Shown piece after piece: positions 46,094 to 55,309 of a DNA stretch of 64,000 nucleotides; position 1 is the stretch's first letter, and the number at the start of each line of letters is the position of its first letter. Source of the stretch: Bacillus halotolerans. Lineage in GTDB: Bacteria > Bacillota > Bacilli > Bacillales > Bacillaceae. Made by a program: the position numbers and the translations under genes. The stretch covers positions 62,001 to 126,000 of the forward strand of contig NZ_LPVF01000010.1 in assembly GCF_001517105.1 (NCBI RefSeq), in the 5' to 3' direction. The notes beneath the pieces were generated by a model. That model did no database searches and had not been told where the DNA came from. It saw only the letters and a list, made by a program, of their open reading frames with translations.

Positions 46094-46894
46094 TCACTTC
46101 TTTCTTTTTCGTTTCGTATGCCGAGCACTTGGAAGCCGGAGACTGATCAAGCCGCTTGCCGCAGTAACCACACTTAACAGTAAAGAACATATTCCGGCAT
46201 CCAGAAAAGCGCAGACAGCAAAGATACAGGTCTGCACAGCATGAAGTGTCCATTTTCTCTTTAATGGACTCAGCCATAAAATGCCCAATCCTATCTTCGC
46301 TGCTCCTGCCATATTGTTCGTTTCAAGATCTGTAAACCCGTGGTAAAACCAAAACAGACTAAAAAACAAGCACGTCAGCATATAGACAAACGCATAACGG
46401 ATCAATTGTTTCGGATGTTTATTTTGTTCAATCCAAAGTCTCAATGAATCAAAACTCCATGCTGTTGCCCAGCCCAACAGCGGCCGAAATAATAAACGGT
46501 CAATCCATCTTCCCAGAAAGCCATATGCCGTTTCATATTGATACTGCGTCATAAATGTAAGCTTCCCGTTATCATGCTGTATGTATTTCCAATACCCGCT
46601 GCCTTTTTTAATCAGGGATAACGGATGGTTGGAGGAAAAGGCCAGGGAGGATACTCTTTGAGAGGAATGCAATTTCGTTCCCACGGTTTCACCAGCACCT
46701 GACACCTTTAATCCAAAGCCAATTCTTGTCTCGTAAAGAAACCTCTGCGCTTCATTTACGCTTCTGTTTAAATATGTAATGTCAGAAAACCGCAGATCCC
46801 ATTCCTTATGTAGCGAAGGGTTTTGCGTATATTCCCAAAGCTTGTCCAGGTCAGATGTCATCTCGATTTCGACATAAATCGGCTTCTGTTTCAC
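46094..46894 (-). CDS. yndG: YndG, SRPBCC-fold plus membrane domain
   Basis: A 266-aa protein. Residues 1-150 look like a START/SRPBCC fold (YVEIEMTSDLDKLWEYTQNP, then LTFMTQYQYETAYGFLGRWI). Residues 165-250 hold three or four spans (YAFVYMLTCLFFSLFWFY, GLISLRLPS). First gene of the yndGHJ unit. It may bind a lipid or other hydrophobic ligand; inference only. Confidence 0.82.
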   Translation of the reverse strand: MKQKPIYVEIEMTSDLDKLWEYTQNPSLHKEWDLRFSDITYLNRSVNEAQRFLYETRIGFGLKVSGAGETVGTKLHSSQRVSSLAFSSNHPLSLIKKGSGYWKYIQHDNGKLTFMTQYQYETAYGFLGRWIDRLLFRPLLGWATAWSFDSLRLWIEQNKHPKQLIRYAFVYMLTCLFFSLFWFYHGFTDLETNNMAGAAKIGLGILWLSPLKRKWTLHAVQTCIFAVCAFLDAGICSLLLSVVTAASGLISLRLPSARHTKRKRKK

Positions 46895-46964
46895 AGCCCC
46901 TCCCCCCCTTCTTTTTCTAGCAGTTCCTATATTAGCATATTTATAGTATTAAAATATATTAACG

Positions 46965-47153
46965 TTAAAATTTGAGTTCAAAGCCTTCTACATCATCTGA
47001 AACCTCCACAGGTATCCCCATAATGGTTTTAGGTTTAGAAACATAAACAAAACGCATCTCTTCTTTTAACTGCTGAAGTGTGCTTTCATTAACTACAATT
47101 TTCGCGGGTTTTCCCGGACTATTATCAATGGCCGCTTTTATTTTTCCGAGCAC
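46965..47153 (-). CDS. 62-aa protein of unknown function
   Basis: GTG start behind GGAGGG. The protein starts MLGKIKAAIDNSPGKPAKIV and ends VEVSDDVEGFELKF; it reads like a small alpha/beta domain. No family recognised. It lies where B. subtilis 168 has the yndDEF germinant-receptor genes, as I recall. Confidence 0.6.
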   Translation of the reverse strand: MLGKIKAAIDNSPGKPAKIVVNESTLQQLKEEMRFVYVSKPKTIMGIPVEVSDDVEGFELKF

Positions 47154-47180
47154 GCGGAACCCTCCTTCTTTACATTCTCA

Positions 47181-47354
47181 TCACGATAGAAAAAGCAGAA
47201 ATATCAGCATAATTACGTTAACTATAGCCAAAATGCCTGAGACATATGCTATGCTCTTCTTTTTTCTCCAGAAAAACAGCACATTGGCCAATAACATAAA
47301 ACTGATCAGTGCATCAAATACCCGAAATGCTAATTGATTAAAAGAAATCTTTGT
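47181..47354 (-). pseudogene. Truncated membrane-protein frame
   Basis: A frame of 57 codons without an ATG, GTG or TTG start encodes two clear spans (FDALISFMLLANVLFFW and YVSGILAIVNVIMLIFLLFL). It may be what is left of a larger gene at the lost yndDEF locus, or a small gene with an odd start. Confidence 0.45.
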
Positions 47355-47518
47355 TCATAAAAGCCCATTGCAGCCAGATAAATCATCAAGATCGTGAAAT
47401 TTATAGAATGAAACACCGGACAACAGATTCAGCATAATTCATGCTCACTATGGACATGATTTCGTTAGATGATATAAAATTTGCTTGAAAGTATCTATTG
47501 GATAAAGAGGAGCAATAT

Positions 47519-47953
47519 ATGGATAAATATCAAGAAAAAACATTACCGGACATTACGAAACATGTAACATTAGAAGCGCCTATTCAAAAGGTTTGGGAGA
47601 CAGTCTCAACTTCAGAAGGCATAGCCAAGTGGTTTATGCCGAATGATTTTCAGTTGAAGGAAGGATATAAATTTCATTTGCAATCACCATTTGGACCATC
47701 ACCTTGCAAAGTTTTGACGGTTCATGCTCCCGGAGAGCTTTCTTTTGAATGGGATACTGATGGATGGATTGTTACATTTCAATTAACAGACGTAGGGAAC
47801 AAAACAGAATTCACTCTCATCCACAGCGGTTGGAAGAAGCCGGATGAAATGATCGGTAAGGCAAACGAGAAAAGCTCAGTCATTCGGGATAAGATGGATG
47901 GTGGCTGGACAGGCATTGTGAATGAACGACTTCGCAAGGCTGTTCAAGAGTAA
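47519..47953 (+). CDS. yndB: YndB, AHSA1/START-domain protein
   Basis: A 144-aa START-like (AHSA1) protein: [20 protein letters not shown] at the N-terminus and [16 protein letters not shown] at the C-terminal helix are typical. It should bind a small hydrophobic ligand; B. subtilis YndB has been suggested to bind chalcone- or flavanone-type molecules. Start at 47519 behind GAGGAGC, giving the length of the B. subtilis protein. Confidence 0.93.
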   Translation: MDKYQEKTLPDITKHVTLEAPIQKVWETVSTSEGIAKWFMPNDFQLKEGYKFHLQSPFGPSPCKVLTVHAPGELSFEWDTDGWIVTFQLTDVGNKTEFTLIHSGWKKPDEMIGKANEKSSVIRDKMDGGWTGIVNERLRKAVQE

Positions 47954-47978
47954 GGTATTTCATTGCTCATACAGTATA

Positions 47979-48006
47979 AAAAGAGAGAGCTCCCTCTCTC
48001 TTTTAT
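47979..48006. terminator. Bidirectional terminator between yndB and yndA
   Basis: AAAGAGAGAG and CTCTCTTTT arms pair around a short loop, between converging genes. Confidence 0.82.
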
Positions 48007-48044
48007 TCATGACAAAGTTAAATTCACTGAACTGTATCTCCGAA

Positions 48045-48443
48045 TCAATCATAAAACGTAACTGTTTTTGATTTACCAGAGTAATCAGTAACAAAGAACT
48101 CTGCCTTGTTATTGCTTCCATCTACAAATTTCCCGATACTGCTAAAGGTATGACATTCTCCGGGTGAAAAATAATTAGAACCCACATATTCATCAGGGTT
48201 GTCACCAGCATCATCCTCATATAGATGCAGCGATACGGAGAAAGGTGTACTTCCTGAAAGACAAACTCTAAAATCACCTCCGCTCGAGTATACCGTCGGA
48301 CTTGAATAAGTATAGGTGTAAGTCCCAAGCTTATCCCACTCTCCGGCTCCAGCAGTTCCCGCTTTTTCTGCATGTGCAGATAATGGAAAAGCCACAGCGA
48401 ACATGAAAACAGACAGGCACCCTATTAGCTTATTGCATCTCAT
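48045..48443 (-). CDS. yndA: YndA, secreted protein
   Basis: A 132-aa protein with a signal peptide (LIGCLSVFMFAVAFPLSAHA, cut near residue 25). The mature part is small, Ser/Tyr/Gly-rich and acidic, probably beta structured (YTYTYSSPTVYSSGGDFRVC). Two cysteines could form a disulfide. Place beside tatAC matches YndA. AGGAGGAG precedes the ATG. Function unknown. Confidence 0.83.
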   Translation of the reverse strand: MRCNKLIGCLSVFMFAVAFPLSAHAEKAGTAGAGEWDKLGTYTYTYSSPTVYSSGGDFRVCLSGSTPFSVSLHLYEDDAGDNPDEYVGSNYFSPGECHTFSSIGKFVDGSNNKAEFFVTDYSGKSKTVTFYD

Positions 48444-48703
48444 AATAATATCTCCTCCTTATTTTGATCATAGCAACTTACAGTTATATATATCACCCCC
48501 CTTTAAATAAAATTGCAGGTATGTGTATGGTATTGGAAGCTTCATACGTTTTATCATCAGCATTTTTCCTGAAGAAATCACATCATTCTCCCTTCGCCTG
48601 TGTTATACAAAATATTCAAAACAGACGTATTCTCATTTGAACTGCCATCTTTTATAATTTGTTAATAAGGGTTCGTACTTCAAACAAGAGGAGGAGAAGC
48701 ATC

Positions 48704-48892
48704 ATGGAATTAAGCGTCACAAAAATGTTAGTTATTTTATTTGTAGGTTTTTTAGTGTTTGGTCCTGATAAGCTGCCTGCGCTTGGCCGATCTGCCGGAA
48801 AAGCCTTATCAGAATTTAAAAAAGCGACAAGCGGATTGACTCAAGACATAAGAAGTAGTGGTTCAGAAAACAAAGAAGACAAGCAAATGTAA
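48704..48892 (+). CDS. tatAC: Twin-arginine translocase protein TatAc
   Basis: A 62-aa TatA-type pore subunit: one N-terminal span (MLVILFVGFLVF), the FGPDKLPALGRSAGKAL hinge and amphipathic helix, then a charged tail. As in B. subtilis, it has no tatC beside it, so it must work with TatC encoded elsewhere. GAGGAGGAG precedes the ATG. Confidence 0.96.
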   Translation: MELSVTKMLVILFVGFLVFGPDKLPALGRSAGKALSEFKKATSGLTQDIRSSGSENKEDKQM

Positions 48893-49084
48893 GGTAAAAT
48901 GATTTGGCCGATGCACATCGGCTTTTTATATTGTTGTTTCTGCATGATCCATCAGTTTTCCTCTGATTATTCCTCAACTTCTTTTTTTGGACAGCCCTTT
49001 TTTACTTTTGCAATTTAAACTGTCCAATCCGCAAACTCTAACTTCCATATAATGAAGCGTATGATCATAAAAGGAGGGGTATTT

Positions 49085-49288
49085 ATGGGTTATTACAAAA
49101 AATATAAAGAAGAGTATTATACGGTTAAGAAAACGTATTACAAGAAGTATTACGACTATGACAAAAAACATTATGATCACCATGACAAAAAAGATTACTA
49201 CTGTGATTATGACAAAAAACATTATGATCACGACAAAAAAGACTATGACTACGTTGTAGAGTATAAAAAGCGTAAGAAACACTGCTAA
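49085..49288 (+). CDS. cotC: Spore coat protein CotC/CotU
   Basis: A 67-aa protein made almost only of Tyr, Lys, Asp and His in repeats such as YYDYDKKHYDHHDKKDYY. This is the CotC/CotU type of outer-coat protein, probably cross-linked through tyrosines. The start is ATG at 49085 with AGGAGGGG before it. CotC and CotU are near-identical paralogues; the place beside tatAC favours cotC. Confidence 0.9.
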   Translation: MGYYKKYKEEYYTVKKTYYKKYYDYDKKHYDHHDKKDYYCDYDKKHYDHDKKDYDYVVEYKKRKKHC

Positions 49289-49316
49289 TACTCCATTTAA
49301 TCTCCTCAATTTTGCT

Positions 49317-49344
49317 TCCCCGGTCAATGGCCGGGGGTTTTTTT
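49317..49344 (+). terminator. Terminator of cotC
   Basis: CCCCGG-CC and GGCCGGGG arms pair around TCAAT, followed by seven T. Confidence 0.85.
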
Positions 49345-49480
49345 GCAGAAAAAACTATGTAACTTCAATGTCTAAACGAATCATAGGTCTAATTTGTTAA
49401 AAAAGGATAAAGCTTTTTTACCTTTGGTGAGTGTCTTACAATTATTATTTGCTCCTTAATGCTGATTTTTTAATAAATAT

Positions 49481-49515
49481 TGAACATTTGGTACATAGTT
49501 TAATTAGTTTATTTT
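49481..49515 (+). repeat. 35-bp AT-rich repeat, copy 2
   Basis: The segment starting TGAACATTTGGTACATAGTT is about 30/35 identical to 40234-40268. It lies ~140 bp upstream of the yncM start. Confidence 0.7.
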
Positions 49516-49655
49516 TAGATCTAGGGTGTCAATATATAAACATAACCCATTCATAAACAAGAGATTTTAACGATTTTGTCGATTTATCTTAATAAAAGAA
49601 GTTCCAAAATAAGGTATAATAATTGACGAAACCACTTTTAAAAGGGGGAATTTTG

Positions 49656-50375
49656 TTGAAAAAAGCATTAATTGCAGGTGCAGTAGGAACAGTTATTCTT
49701 TTCGGAACCATTTCTTCAGGAGTTCCAGGTCTTCCAGGAGCAGACACTCAAGTGGCAAAAGCGGCTTCCCAGCTGCCTAAGGGAATCGGCGGACGCGCCT
49801 ACATAAACAGTACAGGCGCTGTATTGACGGCTAAAATTAAGCTTCCCGACACTGTGAACATCCAAGACTCTGTCTCTACCCCTTATATTTATTCAGGCTT
49901 TAGCGCAAAAAACGGAACTGAGGCAGATATCGGCCTTCAGTACAGCAAACAATACAACGTCTGGAAACCGCTCATGAAAGTCGGTTCTAAAAATGATGAA
50001 ACGTATATCGAAGGAAAAGAGAAATTTACTTATAATAAAGGCTTTCGTCCCGGAAGCACAGTTCAATTGACGATCTACAAAAACTTGAACGGGAATACTC
50101 GCATGACCCTCTGGGGAACGAACAATGACGGCTATACCGGACGTATTATCATGGAAATTCAAGGAACAAACATCGGCACTCTGTCGAAATGGAAAACACT
50201 TGCCACCGCTGCGGTTTCAGCCGAAAGCCAACGCTCTGCCATTAAAGCAACTTTTTCAACAACTTTTAACAATATCACAATCGACAATAAAGCAGTGACA
50301 CCTGTCGTAGATACACAGGATTTTGCAAAAGTCCTCCCTTCTGGAAATAATGTCACGATTTCTGTTAATAAATAA
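49656..50375 (+). CDS. yncM: YncM, secreted protein
   Basis: A secreted protein of 239 aa from the TTG at 49656, which has AAAAGGGGGA before it. An earlier in-frame TTG overlaps a TATAAT (49615-49620) and is an unlikely start. The signal peptide is long ([18 protein letters not shown]) and cut near VAKAAS. The mature part is a single beta-rich domain ([40 protein letters not shown]). It is close to B. subtilis YncM, an abundant exported protein of unknown role. Confidence 0.93.
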   Translation: MKKALIAGAVGTVILFGTISSGVPGLPGADTQVAKAASQLPKGIGGRAYINSTGAVLTAKIKLPDTVNIQDSVSTPYIYSGFSAKNGTEADIGLQYSKQYNVWKPLMKVGSKNDETYIEGKEKFTYNKGFRPGSTVQLTIYKNLNGNTRMTLWGTNNDGYTGRIIMEIQGTNIGTLSKWKTLATAAVSAESQRSAIKATFSTTFNNITIDNKAVTPVVDTQDFAKVLPSGNNVTISVNK

Positions 50376-50389
50376 GGAATGCTGCAAAG

Positions 50390-50420
50390 GGCGCCGGCAA
50401 TGCCGGCGTCCTTTTTTATT
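50390..50420 (+). terminator. Terminator of yncM
   Basis: GCGCCGGC and GCCGGCGT arms pair around AAT, followed by a T-rich run. Confidence 0.9.
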
Positions 50421-50482
50421 GTATAACCTAAAAATGAAATCCACTGGATAAAATGATGATTCCAATACTATGATGTCATCAT

Positions 50483-50737
50483 TTACCACATTTTCTCTTT
50501 ACGAATTAAAAAATTTCCCTCTCTTTTTTTCTTGTTTAGCTTAAAAGCTATTAAAATGTTGATTAATGCAGCTGGGAAATATAAAAAACCTACTCCTAGA
50601 ATACCTAAAATTGTACTTGAACTTATGATATAACTTTTTGTCATCTCTTGACTGTCATTAAAAATAAGAAGGGTAATCAATCCTGCTAATACACCTACGA
50701 ACCATGCGTTACCCACTGCATAAGAATCATCTAACAT
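50483..50737 (-). CDS. DUF5316-like small membrane protein, start uncertain
   Basis: An 84-aa protein with two spans ([15 protein letters not shown] and [20 protein letters not shown]). The ATG at 50737 has GAGGGG directly abutting it, which is too close. Upstream, an ATG with a good site (50804 region) starts [13 protein letters not shown] in another frame, and the frame continuous with this gene reads [13 protein letters not shown]. So the N-terminus may be split by a frameshift. Confidence 0.55.
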   Translation of the reverse strand: MLDDSYAVGNAWFVGVLAGLITLLIFNDSQEMTKSYIISSSTILGILGVGFLYFPAALINILIAFKLNKKKREGNFLIRKEKMW

Positions 50738-50814
50738 TCCCCTCAGCTGTCCGATGATTGAGATGACAATAGCAGTAAACTTGATAACACGGCAAGTCTT
50801 TTCATTCTTCTGTC

Positions 50815-51335
50815 ACCTTTTTCATATATTTAATCCGGTACATATTAACACTCCTTAACGTGCGTCAATGCTTGAATTTCCCCTACTTAAATGTTTTTCA
50901 ATTTCTCTTGCCCCTTAATGACTACTACCATTGAATACCGCAGAAGCTAATCAGACTCTTTTAATACCTTGGCTCTCTAACGAAAACGAATAGGTAAAGT
51001 GTATTCAAGTCTGCTACGGAGTTGGAGTGAATTTTTTCTTATATTACAAAGGCTAATGACATCTTTCCTTTCATTAGTTTTAGTATTTTTGCTTTTGTTG
51101 TAATCCCAGTTTTTAAATCAGCGCTGGAATCTGAGCCACTGCTTTTATGGACATTAACTAATTTCCCTATTTTCCATCGAATTTCTTGTTCAAGACTTAC
51201 TTATCTTTGAAAACTAATATGGATTTAAAAGGAATTCTAGCAATAAATACAGAATTGAAAAGATAAGCGCAAAATACGCTACAGCAACTGCAATACTGAA
51301 AACGGCGCTTATATTAAAAGAAAGAGGTGTCTTTA
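50815..51335. other. Gene-free stretch before the YobO-like gene
   Basis: About 520 bp with no supported gene. It marks the change from the conserved ync order to the mosaic region. Confidence 0.4.
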
Positions 51336-51337
51336 GA

Positions 51338-53758
51338 ATGGTTCATTTTAAAAACTACCCCGATCCTTCTCTAAACGCCAAATCTGAGTCACACCCGGAA
51401 TATACATCTGAAATTGAACATGTCAAGGAGAGAATGCAAAACCTTATTAGGCATTCCGTTACAGATCAAAACGTCGAAGTAACTGACGCAAGGATGACGG
51501 CAGAAGGAGAGATCACCTCTCTTTTAAAAGAACGTCTTGACAGAGAATACCATAAGCTTTTAAGTAAAATCACCCGGGAAGTAAATGTGGAAGACTTCGG
51601 AGCTGTTCCCGATGGACGAGACAATACAGAAGCTTTTCGAAAAGCAATCGGTAATGGTCGCGTCAAAGTAAATGTTCCTGCCGGAGAATATCTGGTTCAA
51701 GGGATTAAACTTCCGTCCTGGACAACAATTGCAGGGCAAGGTAAAGGAATTACCGTAATTAAACTTCATGAAGACTCTCCCGCTCATGAATGGGTAATCA
51801 CAAATGATGATTACCAAAATGGGAACCGCAATATTTTTGTTCAAGGAATGTCATTAGACTGGAATCCTAATAGACAATGCGGTGTGAAAAATCCTGGTGG
51901 TCAATTCTCCAGCTGTTTAACTTTTGCTAAAGTTGAATATGGATGGATTAGAGACGTGGAAGCCATTAACGCAGGTCTTCACGGCATTGATATTACATCC
52001 CCAACGTACGATCATTTACCTGATACCGACTGGACTAAAGACGGCTCAAAATATATTTGGATTGATAACTGTGTGGCATATGGTTCAGGAGACGACGGCA
52101 TTACTACCCATTATAGTGAATACATCTTTATTTCAAATTGCCATTCCGGTAATCCGCGAGGAACGGAGTTTGCAGAGGGTGTATCCAACTCCAACGGAAT
52201 AGAAATCGACGATGGGTCTAAGCATGTATGGCTTTTGAATAACTTTACAAGCGGAAACATTCGTGGAGTAGAGGTTAAAGCGCATGCAATGTGGCCAGCC
52301 TCTCAAAATGTCCATATCATCGGCCATGTTTCTTATCGTGATGTCCGGGCATTTGATCTTCGTCATATTGGTCATCATCAAGCCACTGATCCTGAAAGCA
52401 CAACGGCTTATGATGTCACACTCATTGATTGTTCAGCAATTGAACCGGTTTTCAACTCTCTTTATGAAGCTGTCACGCCAAGAGCTCTAGTTGTTTCAGC
52501 ATATAAAAACGTTAATGTAAGCGGATTCACAGCAATTGGTGATCCCGACTATGACTATAAGGAAAATCCTGTCGTAGCTTTGCAATACCGCAGTCAGAAT
52601 ATCACCCTTAGCGGTATTAAAATTCGCGGATTTAAAAAAGCCGGTGTTGATATTCATTTATCAGGCGGGTCAAATAAAACTGATTATATTAAAATTTCAA
52701 ACTTTGATATTTATCAATCTGCTCCAAAAGGAATTTCAATCGGTGGCGGTCTCTATAATGTGAATATACTAAACGGTACAATGATTGCTGATAACGGAGC
52801 GGTCGGAATTCAGTCGCCTAATAATCAAACCGTCATTCTCGGTGTACATGCAGAAGGCTATAGTGCGGCGGTCACCATCAAAGGTCAATCATACCAGCAT
52901 GTACCCATTAATTTAAAAGGCGGCGCACAGCTTGCAACAACCTCTGGCTTCGCCTTTAACCAAACGAGCGCAGTTATCGCTGGTACCGGAGACATTACGG
53001 CGAAGGGAGAAAGAAATGCGGTCATCGGCGCTTCAGGAGGCTCTAGCACAGAAGGCTCCCGTGCATTAATCGCTTCTTCAAACAATGCCCATATTAAAGG
53101 AAACAATGTTTCAAGGACAATTTTGTCTTCTGAAAGTATTATACTGGAAGAACCATACACCGTGGCAGGAGGCCATCAATCAATGAAATGGCTTCTTGAC
53201 TCAGTTGGAGGAAACGGGACATTTGCAGGAGCAATCAGTTCTTCCTTAAATGGATATGGAGAGTATTTTGAGAGTTCAACTGGGCAGTTAATCCAGACAG
53301 GTACAATCGTCACTTTAAGAGGTGAAAAAATAGCGCCCGCCCACGTGGGAGATTATATGCTTGGAGTTATTTCGGAAACAGCAGCTTTCATTTCAGGAGC
53401 ATCCAGCTTCGTCTGGCAGGACCGCTATTTGACTAATGAGTTTGGCGGATTCATTTATGAGGATCTGATCGACAAGGAAACCGGTGAATTGATACGTGTG
53501 CCAAAACAAAATCCAGACTATGATGCAGCGCTGGAGACCGCTTATCATTCACGGGCTGTAAGGGACGAATGGCATGTGGTTGGACTGGCGGGACAGCATT
53601 ATGTACGTATTGACGAAACTGTGGGACAAGGAGACTACCTTACTGCGCATAATGGGATAGGAACAAAAGCATCTGAAGGAACCTGGAAAGTAATGAAAAT
53701 CACTACCATTTACACTCCGGAAAAAGGGTACGGCATCGCACTCACCGTCATTAGATAG
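51338..53758 (+). CDS. yobO: YobO-like beta-helix protein with self-cleaving C-terminal chaperone domain
   Basis: An 806-aa phage-appendage-like protein. Residues 1-85 are charged and helical, perhaps a trimer stem. Then EVNVEDFGAVPDGRDNTEAF starts a right-handed parallel beta-helix (pectate-lyase-3 type, ~85-560) with NSNGIEIDDGSKHVWLLNN coils. The end (~575-806) fits the peptidase-G2/intramolecular chaperone domain (YFESSTGQLIQTGTIVTLRG; SSFVWQDRY), which trims itself after trimer folding. B. subtilis YobO has the same length as I recall. It resembles phage phi29-type appendages, but no phage genes are near. Sugar-polymer substrate unknown. Confidence 0.88.
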   Translation: MVHFKNYPDPSLNAKSESHPEYTSEIEHVKERMQNLIRHSVTDQNVEVTDARMTAEGEITSLLKERLDREYHKLLSKITREVNVEDFGAVPDGRDNTEAFRKAIGNGRVKVNVPAGEYLVQGIKLPSWTTIAGQGKGITVIKLHEDSPAHEWVITNDDYQNGNRNIFVQGMSLDWNPNRQCGVKNPGGQFSSCLTFAKVEYGWIRDVEAINAGLHGIDITSPTYDHLPDTDWTKDGSKYIWIDNCVAYGSGDDGITTHYSEYIFISNCHSGNPRGTEFAEGVSNSNGIEIDDGSKHVWLLNNFTSGNIRGVEVKAHAMWPASQNVHIIGHVSYRDVRAFDLRHIGHHQATDPESTTAYDVTLIDCSAIEPVFNSLYEAVTPRALVVSAYKNVNVSGFTAIGDPDYDYKENPVVALQYRSQNITLSGIKIRGFKKAGVDIHLSGGSNKTDYIKISNFDIYQSAPKGISIGGGLYNVNILNGTMIADNGAVGIQSPNNQTVILGVHAEGYSAAVTIKGQSYQHVPINLKGGAQLATTSGFAFNQTSAVIAGTGDITAKGERNAVIGASGGSSTEGSRALIASSNNAHIKGNNVSRTILSSESIILEEPYTVAGGHQSMKWLLDSVGGNGTFAGAISSSLNGYGEYFESSTGQLIQTGTIVTLRGEKIAPAHVGDYMLGVISETAAFISGASSFVWQDRYLTNEFGGFIYEDLIDKETGELIRVPKQNPDYDAALETAYHSRAVRDEWHVVGLAGQHYVRIDETVGQGDYLTAHNGIGTKASEGTWKVMKITTIYTPEKGYGIALTVIR

Positions 53759-53781
53759 TGAGAGTCTGGAACAAGTTCTTT

Positions 53782-53822
53782 ATACTGATGAAAGATTAAA
53801 TGATATCAGTTTTTTTTATTTC
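53782..53822 (+). terminator. Likely terminator after the YobO-like gene
   Basis: ACTGAT and ATCAGT arms bracket an AT-rich loop and eight T follow. Confidence 0.6.
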
Positions 53823-53829
53823 CTGTTGG

Positions 53830-54315
53830 TTTAATATCAAGATATCTCAAGCTATAATAGCCCAAGATTCAGGCTCATTTTCTTGAAACTTGGGCTTCAT
53901 GACCACTTCATTAGAAATCAAAAATACGTAACAAACCTAAATCACAATATTTTTATAAACATCCTTGTTTTGATCCCTATTCCCTTCTTCACATTTCCGG
54001 GGAAGGAAGGTTAACATTAACCAACATTGCATTTTTACATCAGTATTTAAAAATTCCGTGCATTCCAATTAAGGTGCTAATACTATTCCTCACCTTTTTT
54101 ATACATTTCATTTTATAACTCTTAAATCTTTGGAACGGCTTTTATATCTGTAGCCTTAAAACTTTCTTGCTACGCATAACGTTAAATGTTTCCGCATCTT
54201 TGATTTTCCCTCATTTTTTTATTCAAATAATTCATTCTTCACTTGCTGCATCATACTCCCCTTTTTGATTTTCAGATACCAACCCTGTACAATATTCAAA
54301 AAAACAAAAGGATGA
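53830..54315. other. Gene-free stretch
   Basis: About 490 bp of AT-rich sequence between the YobO-like gene and the SRAP gene; no gene or RNA element seen. Confidence 0.4.
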
Positions 54316-54320
54316 TGAAC

Positions 54321-54995
54321 ATGTGTGGCAGATTCACTTTATTCTCAGAATTTGACGACATCATTGAGCAATTCAACATAGATCACTTCTTGCCTGAAGA
54401 CGAATATCACCCCAGCTATAATGTCGCGCCAGCACAAAACATCCTTACCATTATTAATGATGGATCAAGCAACCGTCTTGGAAAATTAAGATGGGGTCTC
54501 ATTCCTCCTTGGGCTAAAGATGAAAAGATCGGTTATAAAATGATCAATGCTCGTGCTGAAACATTGGCCGAGAAACCCAGCTTTCGAAAACCGCTTGTCA
54601 GCAAACGCCGCATCATTCCGGCCGACAGTTTTTATGAATGGAAACGCCTTGATCCAAAAACTAAGATTCCTATGAGAATCAAGCTGAAATCATCCAATCT
54701 GTTCGCTTTTGCCGGCTTATACGAAAAGTGGAATACACCTGAAGGTTACCCGCTCTACACTTGCACAATCATTACGACAAAACCTAATGCGCTTATGGAA
54801 AATATCCATGATCGAATGCCGGTTATATTGAATTACGAATATGAAAAAGAATGGCTGAACCCTAAAAATACAGATCCCGATTATCTCAAAAGCTTGCTTT
54901 TGCCTTATGATGCTGATGACATGGAAGCATACCAGGTTTCATCATTAGTTAACTCACCTAAGAACAATTCACCTGAGCTTATTGAAGCCCATTAA
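54321..54995 (+). CDS. SRAP-domain protein (YedK/HMCES family)
   Basis: A 224-aa protein that should bind abasic sites in single-stranded DNA and form a covalent link through its N-terminal Cys. MCGRFTLF gives Cys2; NVAPAQNILT, LRWGLIPPWAK, NARAETLAEKPSFR, PADSFYEW and IHDRMPVIL are the other family blocks, including the catalytic Asn, Glu and His. The start is the ATG at 54321, since Cys2 must follow Met. Paralogues in B. subtilis are yobE, yoqW and yoaM; the 224-aa length favours yoqW, the region favours yobE, so no symbol is given. Confidence 0.92.
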   Translation: MCGRFTLFSEFDDIIEQFNIDHFLPEDEYHPSYNVAPAQNILTIINDGSSNRLGKLRWGLIPPWAKDEKIGYKMINARAETLAEKPSFRKPLVSKRRIIPADSFYEWKRLDPKTKIPMRIKLKSSNLFAFAGLYEKWNTPEGYPLYTCTIITTKPNALMENIHDRMPVILNYEYEKEWLNPKNTDPDYLKSLLLPYDADDMEAYQVSSLVNSPKNNSPELIEAH

Positions 54996-54999
54996 GTAC

Positions 55000-55300
55000 C
55001 CTGCCAGATTGCTTTATATATCACCTTCGCCTAAGCAAAATAAACGAACGTGTACAGATTCAAAAACACCCCCTTATGTGCCACGCGTTATTTTTAAACC
55101 TAATGATTCAGTCAGCTGCCCAATTTTTAAATTGAATCGATTAAAGATATAGAGCGTTTCTCTGTAATGAGGGATGCTTTTTTCTTGTCCAAAGTGAAAA
55201 AAGACAGCTCTAAAACAACAAGGAAATAATCTTTTTCAATATTTTTTTATTGTAAAACGATAAATAATATGTTAAATTCAAATCGACATTATTAGGTGAG
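55000..55300. other. Gene-free stretch upstream of yoaS
   Basis: About 300 bp, no gene seen. It should hold the yoaS promoter. Confidence 0.35.
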
Positions 55301-55309
55301 GTGCTTTTT

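Noticed and set aside
49085..49288. The tandem short repeats as a CRISPR or satellite array
   Set aside because: They are codons of the CotC/CotU repeat protein; there are no equal spacers.
48974..49327. 117-codon hydrophobic frame opposite cotC
   Set aside because: It is the complement of the Lys/Tyr/Asp repeats of cotC, which produce Phe/Val/Ile codons in reverse. An artefact of base composition.
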